In this document: one piece after another, positions 19,117 through 28,731 of the stretch | Layout of the letters: each line of letters starts with the position of its first letter | How positions within the stretch are numbered: the stretch's first letter is position 1 | Source of the DNA: Kiritimatiellia bacterium | GTDB lineage: Bacteria > Verrucomicrobiota > Kiritimatiellia > RFP12 > UBA1067 | DNA length: 59,688 bases | Assembly: GCA_017403825.1 (NCBI GenBank) | Contig: JAFRDO010000042.1 | Location: 1 to 59,688 of the forward strand | Direction: 5' to 3' | Made by a program: the position numbers and the translations under genes | Notes under the pieces: generated by a model | Databases searched by the model: none | What the model saw: the letters and a program-made list of their open reading frames with translations, nothing else | What the model was told of the DNA's origin: nothing

Positions 19117-20226
19117 ATGAAGGAGCAGCTTGCCCGCCTCGTCCGGTTCGTCGCCGGTTTCCGCCCGTGCCTCAAGCGCGACCTCGCCAGGCAGGGCGAG
19201 AAGATCAACCGCCTTTCAGAAAAGAACAAGCTGCTTCGGGAAAAGGTCAGGAGCCAAGCGAAAAAGGCGAAGAAGCAGGCAGAGACGATCGCCCGCCTTT
19301 CCGCACTTCTCGACAGGGTAAAGGCGCAAAACGCAGACAACAGATATCTTGCAAACCTCGCCCTTCCGCGCGAGAAGCTGCGCGAATCGGTAGTCCGCTG
19401 GTGGCACGCAAAGAACCCCGGGGTGCCGCTGAACCTCGACGCGCCGCAGACGTTCTGCGACAAGATCCAATGCCTGAAGCTCGCCGCCGATACGCCGTTC
19501 CTCACCAGGCTCGCCGACAAGTACGCCGTCCGCGAATGGGTCGCCGGCAAGATCGGGGCGCAACGCCTCATACCCCTGCTCGGCGTCTGGGACCGAGCCG
19601 AGGACGTGGACCTCGCCGCGCTGCCGCAGCGCTTCGTACTCAAGGCGAACCACGGGTCACACATGATCCGCATCGTCAAGGACAAGGCGGCGCTCGACAT
19701 TCAGCAGCTTCGCGCCGAGATGTCCGCCTGGCTGACGACGAACTATGCCTTCCTGATGTCGCCGCAACTGCAGTACGCCAACATTCCGCGCAAGATCATC
19801 GCCGAGGAATACATCGAGAACGGCGACGGCGAGCTGCACGACTGGAAGGTCTGGTGCTTCAAGGGGCGCGCCCATTATGTGGAATTCATGTCGCGGAAAG
19901 ACGGGCGTCTGCGTTTCGTCTACCTGGACAGGGAATGGAACCCGGCCCCGTTCGGATACAGCAACGTGCACGACACGCCGCTGGAGGCTCCGCCGAAGCC
20001 TGGCAACCTGAACGAATTGCTCGGTCTCGCCGAGACGCTTGCCGCCGGCTTCGAGTTCGTTCGCGTCGATTTCTACCGGCTGGACGACGGAACCTACCTC
20101 TTTGGCGAGATGACCTTCACCCCTGCTGGCGGCAACGGGCAGTTCGACCCGCCGGAGTGGAACGCCAGAATCGGCGAGCTCTTCGACTATACGCCCGACA
20201 ACCGCATACCAGGCGCACCTGCGTAA
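19117..20226 (+). CDS. TupA-like ATP-grasp protein, surface-polymer biosynthesis
   Basis: About 369 residues. The first ~85 residues are Lys/Arg-rich and probably coiled-coil (INRLSEKNKLLREKVRSQAKK). The rest fits the TupA-like ATP-grasp family: FCDKIQCLKL, LADKYAVREWVAGKIG, FVLKANHGSHMIRIVKDK, EEYIENGDGELHDWKVWCFKG, VDFYRLDDGTYLFGEMTFTPAGG. The last motif is the metal/ATP site. TupA is linked to teichuronopeptide assembly, and relatives occur in capsule and exopolysaccharide loci, in agreement with the neighbouring cluster. The start is chosen from AAGGAG 9 bases upstream; a start at 19090 is also possible. It is the only confidently assigned plus-strand gene in the window interior and converges on the AlgX-like gene with a 4-base gap. 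Confidence 0.85.
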   Translation: MKEQLARLVRFVAGFRPCLKRDLARQGEKINRLSEKNKLLREKVRSQAKKAKKQAETIARLSALLDRVKAQNADNRYLANLALPREKLRESVVRWWHAKNPGVPLNLDAPQTFCDKIQCLKLAADTPFLTRLADKYAVREWVAGKIGAQRLIPLLGVWDRAEDVDLAALPQRFVLKANHGSHMIRIVKDKAALDIQQLRAEMSAWLTTNYAFLMSPQLQYANIPRKIIAEEYIENGDGELHDWKVWCFKGRAHYVEFMSRKDGRLRFVYLDREWNPAPFGYSNVHDTPLEAPPKPGNLNELLGLAETLAAGFEFVRVDFYRLDDGTYLFGEMTFTPAGGNGQFDPPEWNARIGELFDYTPDNRIPGAPA

Positions 20227-20230
20227 CAGG

Positions 20231-21451
20231 TTACAGGCCGTATTCGAACATGACGGCGCGGCCGGTCTTCCGACCCGTCATCTTGTCGGCGCCGAACACG
20301 CACGGATTTATCATCTGAATTACAATGTCCGGCTTCGTCTTCCGCACGTATTTGGAAATGTTGAACTTCTTTGACGTCCGCCGCGGATCGATGGCGTCCA
20401 GCCGCCGGACGGCAGCGGAGAGAAAAGCCTCCACGGGCCGCGCAAAGCTGTCGCCGATGAGCAGCACGCGCACACGAAGCGGCGCATTCGGATTCGTGTG
20501 GACGGTATGCGAATAGTTGCCGCCGACATAGAGCGCCGAATAGGCGTCCATCGTGAACGACTTCGACTCCGTCGTCGCCTCATCGGCGCGGCGCATGTTC
20601 GTCTCCTCGAACGTGCCGGAGATGTCAATGTTCCTTGACGGAATGCGAATCGACATACGCGTCGCGAAGCGAGGCCGCAGGACCGTCAGGTCGTCCAGCC
20701 CGGCGAAGAGCGCGCCAGTGCGACGCCCGAGGCTTCCGAGAAAACAAGAGGGACGCACTTCTCGCGACCAGGCGTCCGGCGAAAGCATCTCCGACGCGCG
20801 ACGCGCATCGGCCTCTGGCACGGCGCAGCGCGCGGCAATCTCCGCCGCCAGCCGCCCGGCCATGCGGAACGCCGCGTCGTTTCGCCAATGGTGGTCGGTA
20901 CGGTAGTAGTTGCGCGCCACGTCGTCAGGGGTCGCGGCAAAACATCCGCACATGTCAATGCAGTCTATTCCCGCGCCACGAAGCGACTCCAGCATGCGGC
21001 GGGCGTTGCGGTGCGAGCTTTCCTCCACGCCTGCCGGAAGCATCCGGTTGCAGATGTCGAGCTTGCGCGGCAACTGCACGTAGAGAAAGGCCGCACCGCT
21101 CTGCCTGCAGAAACTGGCGAACTGCTGCACATGCCCCGCGGCCTTCTTCGTTCCGGCCTGACCGGCGGCGGGCTGAAAGAGGATTCCGTGCGGCTCGGTC
21201 TTCAGGACGCCGTTGCAGACGTGTTGCCTGGCAAGCCGCACGAACAGCCCGTTCAGCGTCACAAAGGACAGGCGCAGCGGGAACTCCGTCTCGATGGCCT
21301 TGCGCGCGGAAGCGATGCGGCATCGGACCGAAGTCTTGTCCTGCTTGCTTAAGTCCGTTGCGAACGTCCCTGCCGTCGGCACGGCAAAGGACGCTGAGAG
21401 CGCAAGGAACACGCCCGATACGACCAGCCTTGCTAAACCTGCCCTTCCCAT
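20231..21451 (-). CDS. AlgX/AlgJ-like SGNH acyltransferase-type protein
   Basis: About 406 residues with an N-terminal membrane or signal segment (ARLVVSGVFLALSASFA). It carries the YRTDHHWRNDAAF motif, equivalent to the DHHW/DTHW motif of AlgX and AlgJ, and LLIGDSFARPVEAFL, the SGNH block with the nucleophilic Ser. In alginate systems these proteins transfer acetyl groups in the periplasm from an MBOAT partner. The MBOAT gene immediately upstream (2-base spacing) is strong support for the same division of labour here. The longer frame start (21514) would overlap the MBOAT gene; ATG 21451 is chosen. It is the last gene of the polymer operon. Confidence 0.82.
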   Translation of the reverse strand: MGRAGLARLVVSGVFLALSASFAVPTAGTFATDLSKQDKTSVRCRIASARKAIETEFPLRLSFVTLNGLFVRLARQHVCNGVLKTEPHGILFQPAAGQAGTKKAAGHVQQFASFCRQSGAAFLYVQLPRKLDICNRMLPAGVEESSHRNARRMLESLRGAGIDCIDMCGCFAATPDDVARNYYRTDHHWRNDAAFRMAGRLAAEIAARCAVPEADARRASEMLSPDAWSREVRPSCFLGSLGRRTGALFAGLDDLTVLRPRFATRMSIRIPSRNIDISGTFEETNMRRADEATTESKSFTMDAYSALYVGGNYSHTVHTNPNAPLRVRVLLIGDSFARPVEAFLSAAVRRLDAIDPRRTSKKFNISKYVRKTKPDIVIQMINPCVFGADKMTGRKTGRAVMFEYGL

Positions 21452-21453
21452 CG

Positions 21454-22869
21454 TCAGAAGTTGAAGTAGATGAACGGATTGTATGCGGAGATCACAAGGT
21501 ACGAGACGCCGCACGCGAAGAGCGCCAGCTGAATGAGACCGTCGGTCGCAGCCGCCGCGGCCGAGCCGTCGAGACGCCGGCGCAGGTCACGCACCAACGG
21601 GGTGGACAGCAGCAGGCCGAAGCACATGACGGCTGCTATCTCGCCGAGCTGATACGCCGCAAGGCCTGGAACGGCTCCCGCGCCAGGGCTGAACATGGCC
21701 TTCAGGTATGCGGCTGCCGCCGGCAGGTCCGCCGCACGGAAAAGCACCCAGCCGAAAACCACGGCCAAAAGCGTGAAAGGCTGGTAGACAGTGCGCAGAA
21801 CAGGCTGCGCCTCGACGCGACGCGGCAGGTCCGCGAGCTTCTCGATCATGATAAGCACACCGTAAAGGGCGCCCCAGAGCATGAACGTCCAGTTTGCCCC
21901 GTGCCACACGCCCGTAAGCGTCCAGACGACCGCCAGGTTCAGGACAAGCCGGGCCTTGCCGACGCGAGAGCCGCCGAGCGGAAAGTAGACGTAGTCGCGG
22001 AACCAGCTGCCGAGCGACATGTGCCAGCGCCGCCAGAACTCCGTCACCGTCTTCGAGACGTAGGGATAGTCGAAGTTCTCAAGGAACCTGAAGCCGAATA
22101 CAAGCCCGATGCCGATCGCCATGTCGGAATAGCCGCTGAAGTCGAAGAATATCTGAAGCGTATAGCACGCCGCACCCAGCCATGCCATGCCGCAGCCTGG
22201 ATCGGACATTCCGAACGCCTTGTCGGCCACTGCGGCAAACAGGTTCGCGAGAAGCATCTTCTTGTTGAAGCCGTACAGGAAACGCATAATGCCGCGCGCG
22301 AACATGTCGAGCGTCGTGCGGCGGCCCTCTATCTGCTCGCAGACGGTCGAATAGCGCACGATGGGGCCCGCGATCAGCTGCGGGAAGAGCGCGATGTAGA
22401 GCGCCAGCTTCAGCGGGTTGCGCTGAACCCTCACGGTGCCCCGGAAGACGTCCACCACATAGCTCATCGCCTGGAACGTGAAGAACGATATGCCGATCGG
22501 CAGGACGAACGAGGTCTGGGGGATCGCGCCCTGCAGGGACGGGAACCACCCGCGCAGCGTTGCGGTGACGAAGTTCGCGTACTTCCAGAGGCCGATCACC
22601 GCCAGGTTGCCGGCGACTGCAACCGAAAGCGCCGCCCTGGCTGCGCCCCTACGCTCCCTGACGGCGCCGATCAGAAGAGCCATCAGATAGTTGAACGCCA
22701 TGGAGCCGAGCATGACGAATACGAACGTCGGCTCGCCCCAGGCGTAGAACAGCAGGCTGGCGGCAAGCAGCCAAAGGTTCTTCAGCCCATAGCGGAACGG
22801 CAGCAGGAAATACCCTGCCAGCACCACCGGCAGGAACAGGAACAGAAACTCTATCGACGTGAAAAGCAT
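21454..22869 (-). CDS. MBOAT O-acyltransferase (AlgI-like)
   Basis: About 471 residues, polytopic. The opening MLFTSIEFLFLFLPVVLAGYF and the middle block YTLQIFFDFSGYSDMAIGIG ... FRFLENFDYPY ... VTEFWRRWHMSLGSWFRDYVYFPLGGSR are characteristic of AlgI/PatA/DltB-type enzymes. The catalytic His lies in TGVWHGANWTF. These proteins move acyl groups, usually acetyl, across the inner membrane for O-acylation of polysaccharides. Paired with the AlgX-like gene downstream; together they likely acylate the polymer made by the transferases upstream in the operon. Confidence 0.94.
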   Translation of the reverse strand: MLFTSIEFLFLFLPVVLAGYFLLPFRYGLKNLWLLAASLLFYAWGEPTFVFVMLGSMAFNYLMALLIGAVRERRGAARAALSVAVAGNLAVIGLWKYANFVTATLRGWFPSLQGAIPQTSFVLPIGISFFTFQAMSYVVDVFRGTVRVQRNPLKLALYIALFPQLIAGPIVRYSTVCEQIEGRRTTLDMFARGIMRFLYGFNKKMLLANLFAAVADKAFGMSDPGCGMAWLGAACYTLQIFFDFSGYSDMAIGIGLVFGFRFLENFDYPYVSKTVTEFWRRWHMSLGSWFRDYVYFPLGGSRVGKARLVLNLAVVWTLTGVWHGANWTFMLWGALYGVLIMIEKLADLPRRVEAQPVLRTVYQPFTLLAVVFGWVLFRAADLPAAAAYLKAMFSPGAGAVPGLAAYQLGEIAAVMCFGLLLSTPLVRDLRRRLDGSAAAAATDGLIQLALFACGVSYLVISAYNPFIYFNF

Positions 22870-22897
22870 TCAGAACGCCTGTTTGTCTTGTCGGCGT

Positions 22898-25747
22898 CTA
22901 CGCTTTCCCGTCGATGCCGTCCTCGCGCGCCGCCTCAAGGATAGCATCGTAGACGCGCTTGCAGTTGTTCCTGTCGGTGAAGGCGAAGAAGTCGTCGACG
23001 CGCTTCTGGTACTCGGGCTTCATCTTGCAGCCGCTCGCAAGATACGAGAGGATCGTCTCCTTCAGCGAAGCGGCATCGGTCAGCACTTCGCCGAACCCGT
23101 CGCGACGCCAGTCGAAAAACCCCTTTTGGTACTGATGCCTGAAGAACTCTTCCTCGTCAAACTGGTAATACAGCACAGGCTTCTTGAGATAGGCCACGTC
23201 GAAGGCAACCGACGAGTAGTCCGTCACGATCATGTCGGAGGTCGCGAACACGTCCCGGTACCGCACGCCCGGCCCGATGACGGAGACAGACGGAGCCAAG
23301 CGAAGGTCCGCAAGCGCCGACCGCATGTTCGGATGAGGCATCAGCCGAACCCTAAAGCCTAGGGCCTCGCACCTGGAGACGAATTCCGCATCTCCGAACA
23401 CTTCGGCAAAGCACTTGCAGAACGACGACTCGGGGAAAGAGATCCCGTCCTCAAGCTGATCCGTGCCTGCGCCCTTCATAAGATAAGCCCGCCATGTGGG
23501 CATGAACGTGACGAATCCCTCGCGACGGTCGTAGAGCTTGTCGTAGCGCGCCATGCCGCAGAGCTTGACCTCCCGTGCGGAATATTCATACGCCTCGCCC
23601 GTGTTTTCCGCATATTCTCCCCTGGTAGTCGCCGTCACGATTCGCGCATTCAAGTGGTTCCGCCCGAGCACCGCTGCCATGTTGTATGGATTGACGCCAT
23701 GCTTCAGGAACGCAAACCTGTAGCGACGCGCGAAGAAATCCCTAAGGAAGCCAGCGGTCTTCTTCGAGAACGGCCTCCTCTGCGCCGGAGTGCGATAGGC
23801 TGAAATCATGAAGTCGGCCGAAAGAAAAAGCACCTTGAACAAGAATCCGTCGATGTCCACGCACCGGCCGACCCTGGAAAGCTCTGCGAAATCAGGCGAC
23901 GAACGGCTCACGGCGAAGACATAATGCGGAGCGTTCGCTCCGGACCGCTCGGTGCAGGCATATTCGAACAAGGCACGCGCATTGTCGTCCGCCCGGTCGG
24001 GACGGTCCGCAAAGAGCCACAGGGGACGGCGGCGAAACGCGCGCAGGAACCAGGAGGCCGTCTTGAGAGCCGATGCCTTGGCTTGCGCCAAAGAAGGACG
24101 CAGGACCGCCTCGAGCGCCGCCAACAAGACGCACTTAGCCCGCTCCGCAAGGGTATCAGGCGTTACAAGCATCCTGTCACCGTCCATCCGGACGATCCAC
24201 CCGCATCCGCGGAAAGACGACGAGCGGCGCCACCTTGTCAGCGGCGAATAAGGACCGAACTTGACATTCTTCCAGGTGAATGCCGGCGGATTGCCGCCGA
24301 AATCCCATGTCAGGCAGCATGCCTTTCCTGGATCGAGACGGACCTCGCACCGGAACAGCCGGACAGACATGCAAATGCCGGTTTTTACGCATGGATGCTG
24401 GAACTCCACGCCGGCGACCACTTCATTTTTGCGGGCAGTCGCCCCGCAGCACAGCAGCGTCGGGTTCCCCGGCAAGAAATCCGGAACGAAAACACCCCTC
24501 ACGCAATATGAGAAATCGAACACGACGCGATCTGCGGACATTGTGATGAAGTTCGCAATCAGCAGTCCTGGCACAATGGTCTTTCTCTCGACATTCCGAC
24601 GCTGGAAAAGGTTCCCCAGCAGGCGTACGCGAACCTTCTTCACAAACTCCCGCAACGGAATAGGTACGGTCCGGCGGAAAAAGCCCTTGCGCGTCGTCGG
24701 CTTGTCTGACGCGGCATCGGCCGCCGCGTCAAGGTCCGGATCCAACCCCCGGCGAGACAAGGCGGACATGAAAAGGTCCGGCAACGGCTCATTCAGCATG
24801 AGATCGTAAAGCGCGACGGCCCGAGCGGGGAGCATGGTGTCGTCCGAAAGATCCACCTCCGGCCGAAGGCGCATGAACGCGCCCCTGACCCTTTCGTAGC
24901 AGGCGGCCACGTTGCGCGCGTCGCCAAACGCGTGCAGGTTGAAAATCGCGGTGCGCCACAGGACGCGTGCGAAGCTGGTCTTGCTCCAATCGAAAACGCC
25001 ACGCTCGCGCAGCCCCTTCTCAAGGGCGTCGTACGCATCAAGGAACACGAGGGGCGTCTTGTCCTTGGCAGACTGCAGGCTGCCCTTGCGATCGAGGGAA
25101 TAGACATAATAGGCACGCGGCACGAGCGCAATGCGTTCCGCCAGCGCCAGCGCCATGTCCACGAAGTACACGTCATTTGAGCGTCGCGTATTCTGGAACC
25201 GCAGGCCGTTCTTCTCGATGAACTCGCGCCTGAACAGCTTGTCCCACGGAACCGACTTGGCAAGCGTAAACACGTGCTCGGCCATCTCCTTGCCCGAGAA
25301 CGGCTGCCGGAGAGCCCAGATGTTCCTATGAAAACCGTACTTTGCGACAATCTTGCCGCTTTCGGCGTCCGCCATGCATTTGCCGGCAATCACTATGTCG
25401 GCACGTGTCTTCACGGCCTTTGCGTACATGCCCTTGAGCATGTGCCGGCTGCATGTGTCGTCCGGATCGAAGAAAAACACATATTCGCCGCGCGCGACCT
25501 CCAGCCCGGCGTTCCGCGCCGCACCTGCGCCCGCATTGGCCTGATGGATGACGCGTATGCGCCCGTCCGCAGCAGAAAGGCCGTCAAGAAGCCGTCCCGA
25601 GCCGTCGGTGGAGCCGTCGTCCACGCAGACAATCTCAAAGTCCTGCAAGGTTTGACTTGTGATTGCCGTTACGCAACGTTCGACGTACTGCTCGACGTTG
25701 TACACCGGAACTACGACTGACACCTTGACTGGCTTCTGGCCTTTCAT
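22898..25747 (-). CDS. GT2 glycosyltransferase fused to CDP-glycerol:polyol-phosphate transferase
   Basis: About 949 residues with two enzymes in one chain. Residues 8-240: GT-A glycosyltransferase (VSVVVPVYNVEQYVERCV, VDDGSTDGSG, FFFDPDDTCS). Residues ~570-945: a TagB/TagF-like domain (FLKHGVNPYNMAAVLGR, VTFMPTWRAYLMKG, VTDYSSVAFDVAYLKKPVLYY, YQKGFFDW), the family that polymerises glycerol or ribitol phosphate onto glycan acceptors. The middle (~300-560) is a less conserved linker that may be a separate domain. It implies a phosphodiester-containing, teichoic-acid-like surface polymer in what looks like a Gram-negative organism. The start overlaps the Stealth stop by ATGA. Confidence 0.9.
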   Translation of the reverse strand: MKGQKPVKVSVVVPVYNVEQYVERCVTAITSQTLQDFEIVCVDDGSTDGSGRLLDGLSAADGRIRVIHQANAGAGAARNAGLEVARGEYVFFFDPDDTCSRHMLKGMYAKAVKTRADIVIAGKCMADAESGKIVAKYGFHRNIWALRQPFSGKEMAEHVFTLAKSVPWDKLFRREFIEKNGLRFQNTRRSNDVYFVDMALALAERIALVPRAYYVYSLDRKGSLQSAKDKTPLVFLDAYDALEKGLRERGVFDWSKTSFARVLWRTAIFNLHAFGDARNVAACYERVRGAFMRLRPEVDLSDDTMLPARAVALYDLMLNEPLPDLFMSALSRRGLDPDLDAAADAASDKPTTRKGFFRRTVPIPLREFVKKVRVRLLGNLFQRRNVERKTIVPGLLIANFITMSADRVVFDFSYCVRGVFVPDFLPGNPTLLCCGATARKNEVVAGVEFQHPCVKTGICMSVRLFRCEVRLDPGKACCLTWDFGGNPPAFTWKNVKFGPYSPLTRWRRSSSFRGCGWIVRMDGDRMLVTPDTLAERAKCVLLAALEAVLRPSLAQAKASALKTASWFLRAFRRRPLWLFADRPDRADDNARALFEYACTERSGANAPHYVFAVSRSSPDFAELSRVGRCVDIDGFLFKVLFLSADFMISAYRTPAQRRPFSKKTAGFLRDFFARRYRFAFLKHGVNPYNMAAVLGRNHLNARIVTATTRGEYAENTGEAYEYSAREVKLCGMARYDKLYDRREGFVTFMPTWRAYLMKGAGTDQLEDGISFPESSFCKCFAEVFGDAEFVSRCEALGFRVRLMPHPNMRSALADLRLAPSVSVIGPGVRYRDVFATSDMIVTDYSSVAFDVAYLKKPVLYYQFDEEEFFRHQYQKGFFDWRRDGFGEVLTDAASLKETILSYLASGCKMKPEYQKRVDDFFAFTDRNNCKRVYDAILEAAREDGIDGKA

Positions 25748-26769
25748 TCGACTGACCCTTTTGTCTCAAAGCATGAACGTTCTGGCAAAAGCACGGCAAA
25801 GGCGGCGTCCGCAAGAGCCTTGTCGCGCTCGAAATCGTCAATGTCGGCCGCATCGTTCCAGCAAACGACGCGGTGCCTGCCGACGGAGATGTCCGCAACG
25901 GCCCTTTCAAGCTCGCCCGCCCCCTCGTAAACGGAACTGAACTTCGGGCTGCGCGGCGAAAACATTCCGGTACAGTACTGCCAGTACTGCATGATCCACT
26001 GGTTGACATCCGAATCGTCGCGGAAGCGATGCGAACACGCCCGCGCCAGCGTCTCCGGCTCGGCTCGCCAAACTTCGTCGAACGTAGACTTCAGGTACGA
26101 TACCGGGCCGTGATGGACATAAAAGCCGGTGAAAAGCCCATAGGGAAGCTGCGTGAGGGTCCTGACGAGCGCGGTTCCATAGCGCGGCGAGAACCATTTG
26201 AGGGGATTCCTCCTTATCACCTCCGCCTTCCGGAAATGCGCGTTGATCGCGTACATCGCGTTGATTTCAGCTCGCACTCCGTTCTGCTTCAGGTAAATCG
26301 GACTTATTATCGCGGCGTCGCAAGGCAACCCCTTGCGAAAGAAGTCCGATGGCCCGACCGGTGCGGTCAGGAACATGTCGTCGTTGAAATAAACGAACCG
26401 ATCAGAAAGCCCGTCAATGCGATGAACGTTCAGTTCGATGCAGCGCGAGCTGAACGTCGGCAGGTACTCGTGCGGAATGTAATCTTCGTGCCTGACCACA
26501 TGGAGCTTCGGGTTGGCGACGTCAAGCCACGGGGGCTGATGCCCCCATGTGACGAAATGTATCCTGTTCACCCATGGCGCGAACTTTTCGACGCCACGGA
26601 ACCAGTACTTGAGAAGGCCCCAGTCCCGATAACGCTGCTCGCCGTCGTTCCACTTGGCGAGATGCGCGGCACACGGCTCCTTTGCGGCCCAGCGTCCGCG
26701 TTCGGCACGCCAGTCAGGGTCGCTCCCGTCAACCCACGGAATGACGAAATCTATCGGACCGCTATCCAT
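25744..26769 (-). CDS. Stealth-family hexose-1-phosphate transferase
   Basis: About 341 residues with the conserved Stealth regions: CR1 DFVIPWVDGSDPDWRAER; CR2 RYRDWGLLKYWFRGVEKFAP then VNRIHFVTWGHQPPWL and RFVYFNDDMFLTAPV; CR3-like HHGPVSYLKSTFDEVW; and CR4-like RFRDDSDVNQWIMQYWQ. Stealth proteins transfer sugar-1-phosphate to build phosphodiester-linked capsules. With the TagF-like gene next to it, two independent enzymes point to phosphate-bridged polymer synthesis. It overlaps the upstream GT2 gene by 8 bases. Confidence 0.93.
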   Translation of the reverse strand: MDSGPIDFVIPWVDGSDPDWRAERGRWAAKEPCAAHLAKWNDGEQRYRDWGLLKYWFRGVEKFAPWVNRIHFVTWGHQPPWLDVANPKLHVVRHEDYIPHEYLPTFSSRCIELNVHRIDGLSDRFVYFNDDMFLTAPVGPSDFFRKGLPCDAAIISPIYLKQNGVRAEINAMYAINAHFRKAEVIRRNPLKWFSPRYGTALVRTLTQLPYGLFTGFYVHHGPVSYLKSTFDEVWRAEPETLARACSHRFRDDSDVNQWIMQYWQYCTGMFSPRSPKFSSVYEGAGELERAVADISVGRHRVVCWNDAADIDDFERDKALADAAFAVLLPERSCFETKGSVE

Positions 26770-27688
26770 ACGCCTCCAACGCCTCCTCTACCTCATTGCG
26801 CGTCCGGCGGGTGCCGGCGCGGAAGTCGCGCCATGCGAGGCTGCGGGCCGCGACGCGCGCCCGTCGTCCCGAAAGGCGGTCGTTCAGGCTCTTAAGCGCG
26901 TTCTTCGTCCTGACGCACGCCACTGCGGCGGCTCCGCCGTGCTTCGCCGCCAGCCAGTACATGTTCCGCGCGTCGAAGTAGCATATCCACGCCCCCGCCT
27001 TCCCCTGGTCGAATTCGGGGTGCACCACGGTCGACGCCGTAGTGGCATGGTTGCTCCAGCCAGCCTTCGTCGCGCGGATCCCCCACTCGATGTCATCAAA
27101 ATGAATGAACACGTCCTCCCAGAAGCCAAAAGCCTCCACCGCCGCGACATTGACGAGGAGCGAACACGCCGCAGCATAGTCTACGCGAAGGGTGCGGCTT
27201 CCGACGTCCGCCAGCCGCAGCCCGGCAAGCTTGGAAAACGCATGGCCCAGCAACGGACAGAACGACGCCCCGCATTCGACGATGCGCTCCGGATCGCTCG
27301 CGCTCATGACAGCTGACCCGACGCTCGCCGTTTGCGGATTCCCTGCGACAAGCCGGCCCATCGCCTCCACTAGCGCCGGAAGCGTGTCCCCGTTCGGCTT
27401 CGCATCATCGTCGAGCAGCCAGACATAGCGACATTCGGGGAACTTGCGGCGAGCAGTCTCCATTCCCGCTATGTACGCCGCCGAGCCGCCGCGATTCTCC
27501 GGGAAGGACACCACTTCGGCGCCGTCGTGCGCCAGCGCCTTCAGCCGCGCGGAGCGTTCCGCGGAGTTTCCGTTGTCAATAACGACAATCTTCAGCGCGT
27601 CCGCATACGGCTGCCGCATCAGGAACGGCACGATTTCAAGCGCATCGTCCCGTCCGTAGACCGGAATGACTACGGAAACCGGCTTCAC
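26762..27688 (-). CDS. GT2 glycosyltransferase (rhamnosyl/galactofuranosyltransferase-like)
   Basis: About 308 residues starting at GTG 27688 (VKPVSVVIPVYGRDDALEIV), with GGGAGG just upstream; the GTG overlaps the radical SAM stop (GTGA). GT-A motifs: VIDNGNSAERS, VSFPENRGGSAAYIAGM, VWLLDDDAKP as DXD-type site, and FIHFDDIEWGIRATKAGW, the ED(x)EW-type region of RfbF/GlfT-like enzymes. It likely adds one sugar from a nucleotide donor. The longer frame start (27826) is rejected because it runs antisense-like through the radical SAM C terminus. Confidence 0.9.
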   Translation of the reverse strand: MKPVSVVIPVYGRDDALEIVPFLMRQPYADALKIVVIDNGNSAERSARLKALAHDGAEVVSFPENRGGSAAYIAGMETARRKFPECRYVWLLDDDAKPNGDTLPALVEAMGRLVAGNPQTASVGSAVMSASDPERIVECGASFCPLLGHAFSKLAGLRLADVGSRTLRVDYAAACSLLVNVAAVEAFGFWEDVFIHFDDIEWGIRATKAGWSNHATTASTVVHPEFDQGKAGAWICYFDARNMYWLAAKHGGAAAVACVRTKNALKSLNDRLSGRRARVAARSLAWRDFRAGTRRTRNEVEEALEAYG

Positions 27689-28731
27689 CCGATCACCTCC
27701 CTGACGATACGCTCCGTCTCCAGCTGGCGTATGCAGAACGGAGTCTCGGTCATCGTCCCGGTCTGGGAGACGGCCATCGCCGTGCAACCCGCCTTGCACC
27801 GTTCGGCCATCGGGCACTTGGCGCACCGCCCGGTAAGCTTCCCGGACTTGCGGCGGAAACGCGGAAACGAATCAGGGTCGTTCCATATCTCGGACAAAGG
27901 ACGCTTCCTCAGGTTAGCCTCCACATATTCGCTTCCGAGCGACAGGCACGGAAGCACGTCCCCGTTAGCGCGAATGCCTATGACGTAACGGCCTGCAGGG
28001 CAGCCGTTCCACCGCTGGCACAGGAACCGCAGCTTGGGCGTGAGCGGAAAATAGCCGAAGTCGTCCATCACGAGTATCTTCAGCTCGCCATGTCGGTCGT
28101 ATAGCCAATGGGTGGCCTTCTCCACGAACATGGCATACTGCTCGCGGGTCATCAGCAGCTCGTCCGGGAAGCGCTCGCCGCCCTTGTGCGCCATCTGCAC
28201 CTGCCAGACGATGTCCGTGCCGCGGAACATCTCGGCAAACGCGTCGAAGTCGCCCAGGTTCTTGGCGTTGAACGTCGTGATCGCGCTGACCTGGCGGAAG
28301 CCGTCCGCCACCAGCTCGTCGAGCAGCCTTCTGCACTTCCCGAAGCCGTCCACGCCGCGCGCGGCCAGATAGCTTTCGGGCGTAGCGCCGTCGATGCTAA
28401 CACAGACGGTCTGAGGGTCTAGCGACCTGAACTGCTTGCGGACCTCAGGAGTGACGAGAAGCCCGTTAGTGATCAGCTGAAGCTCCATGCCGGAAGCCTT
28501 CGCCTCGAAAGCTATGTCGTACCAGTCGGGACGCAGCAGGAACTCTCCGCCGAGCATAGTGAAATCGCGGCACCCGAGCGCCGCCAGGTCTCGCACGACG
28601 CCCTTCATCTCGTCCAGGCCCATCTCATCGGGCCTGGCCTTCCCGGACGCCGACGCGCAGCACGGGCAACGGAGGTTACAGCGGTTCGTAACCTCCAACA
28701 CCGCCGCGCGCAGCTCTGGCGGACACGTCAT
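27685..28731 (-). CDS. Radical SAM/SPASM enzyme next to a YGGP-repeat protein
   Basis: About 348 residues. The [4Fe-4S]-SAM motif is Cys18-x3-Cys22-x2-Cys25 in EVTNRCNLRCPCCASASG. GG(E) motif TMLGGEFLLRP and VCVSIDGATPESYLAARG are standard AdoMet-radical elements. The C terminus has a SPASM-type Cys set: GCPAGRYVIGIRANGDVLPC plus CAKCPMAERCKAGC. This architecture occurs in peptide and protein maturases (sactipeptide, PqqE, anSME types) and in some sugar enzymes. Its start codon overlaps the stop of the upstream YGGP-protein gene by one base (TAATG), the typical layout for a dedicated substrate/enzyme pair. The frame extending to 29358 is rejected. Reaction and substrate are inferred from context only. 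Confidence 0.88.
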   Translation of the reverse strand: MTCPPELRAAVLEVTNRCNLRCPCCASASGKARPDEMGLDEMKGVVRDLAALGCRDFTMLGGEFLLRPDWYDIAFEAKASGMELQLITNGLLVTPEVRKQFRSLDPQTVCVSIDGATPESYLAARGVDGFGKCRRLLDELVADGFRQVSAITTFNAKNLGDFDAFAEMFRGTDIVWQVQMAHKGGERFPDELLMTREQYAMFVEKATHWLYDRHGELKILVMDDFGYFPLTPKLRFLCQRWNGCPAGRYVIGIRANGDVLPCLSLGSEYVEANLRKRPLSEIWNDPDSFPRFRRKSGKLTGRCAKCPMAERCKAGCTAMAVSQTGTMTETPFCIRQLETERIVREVIG

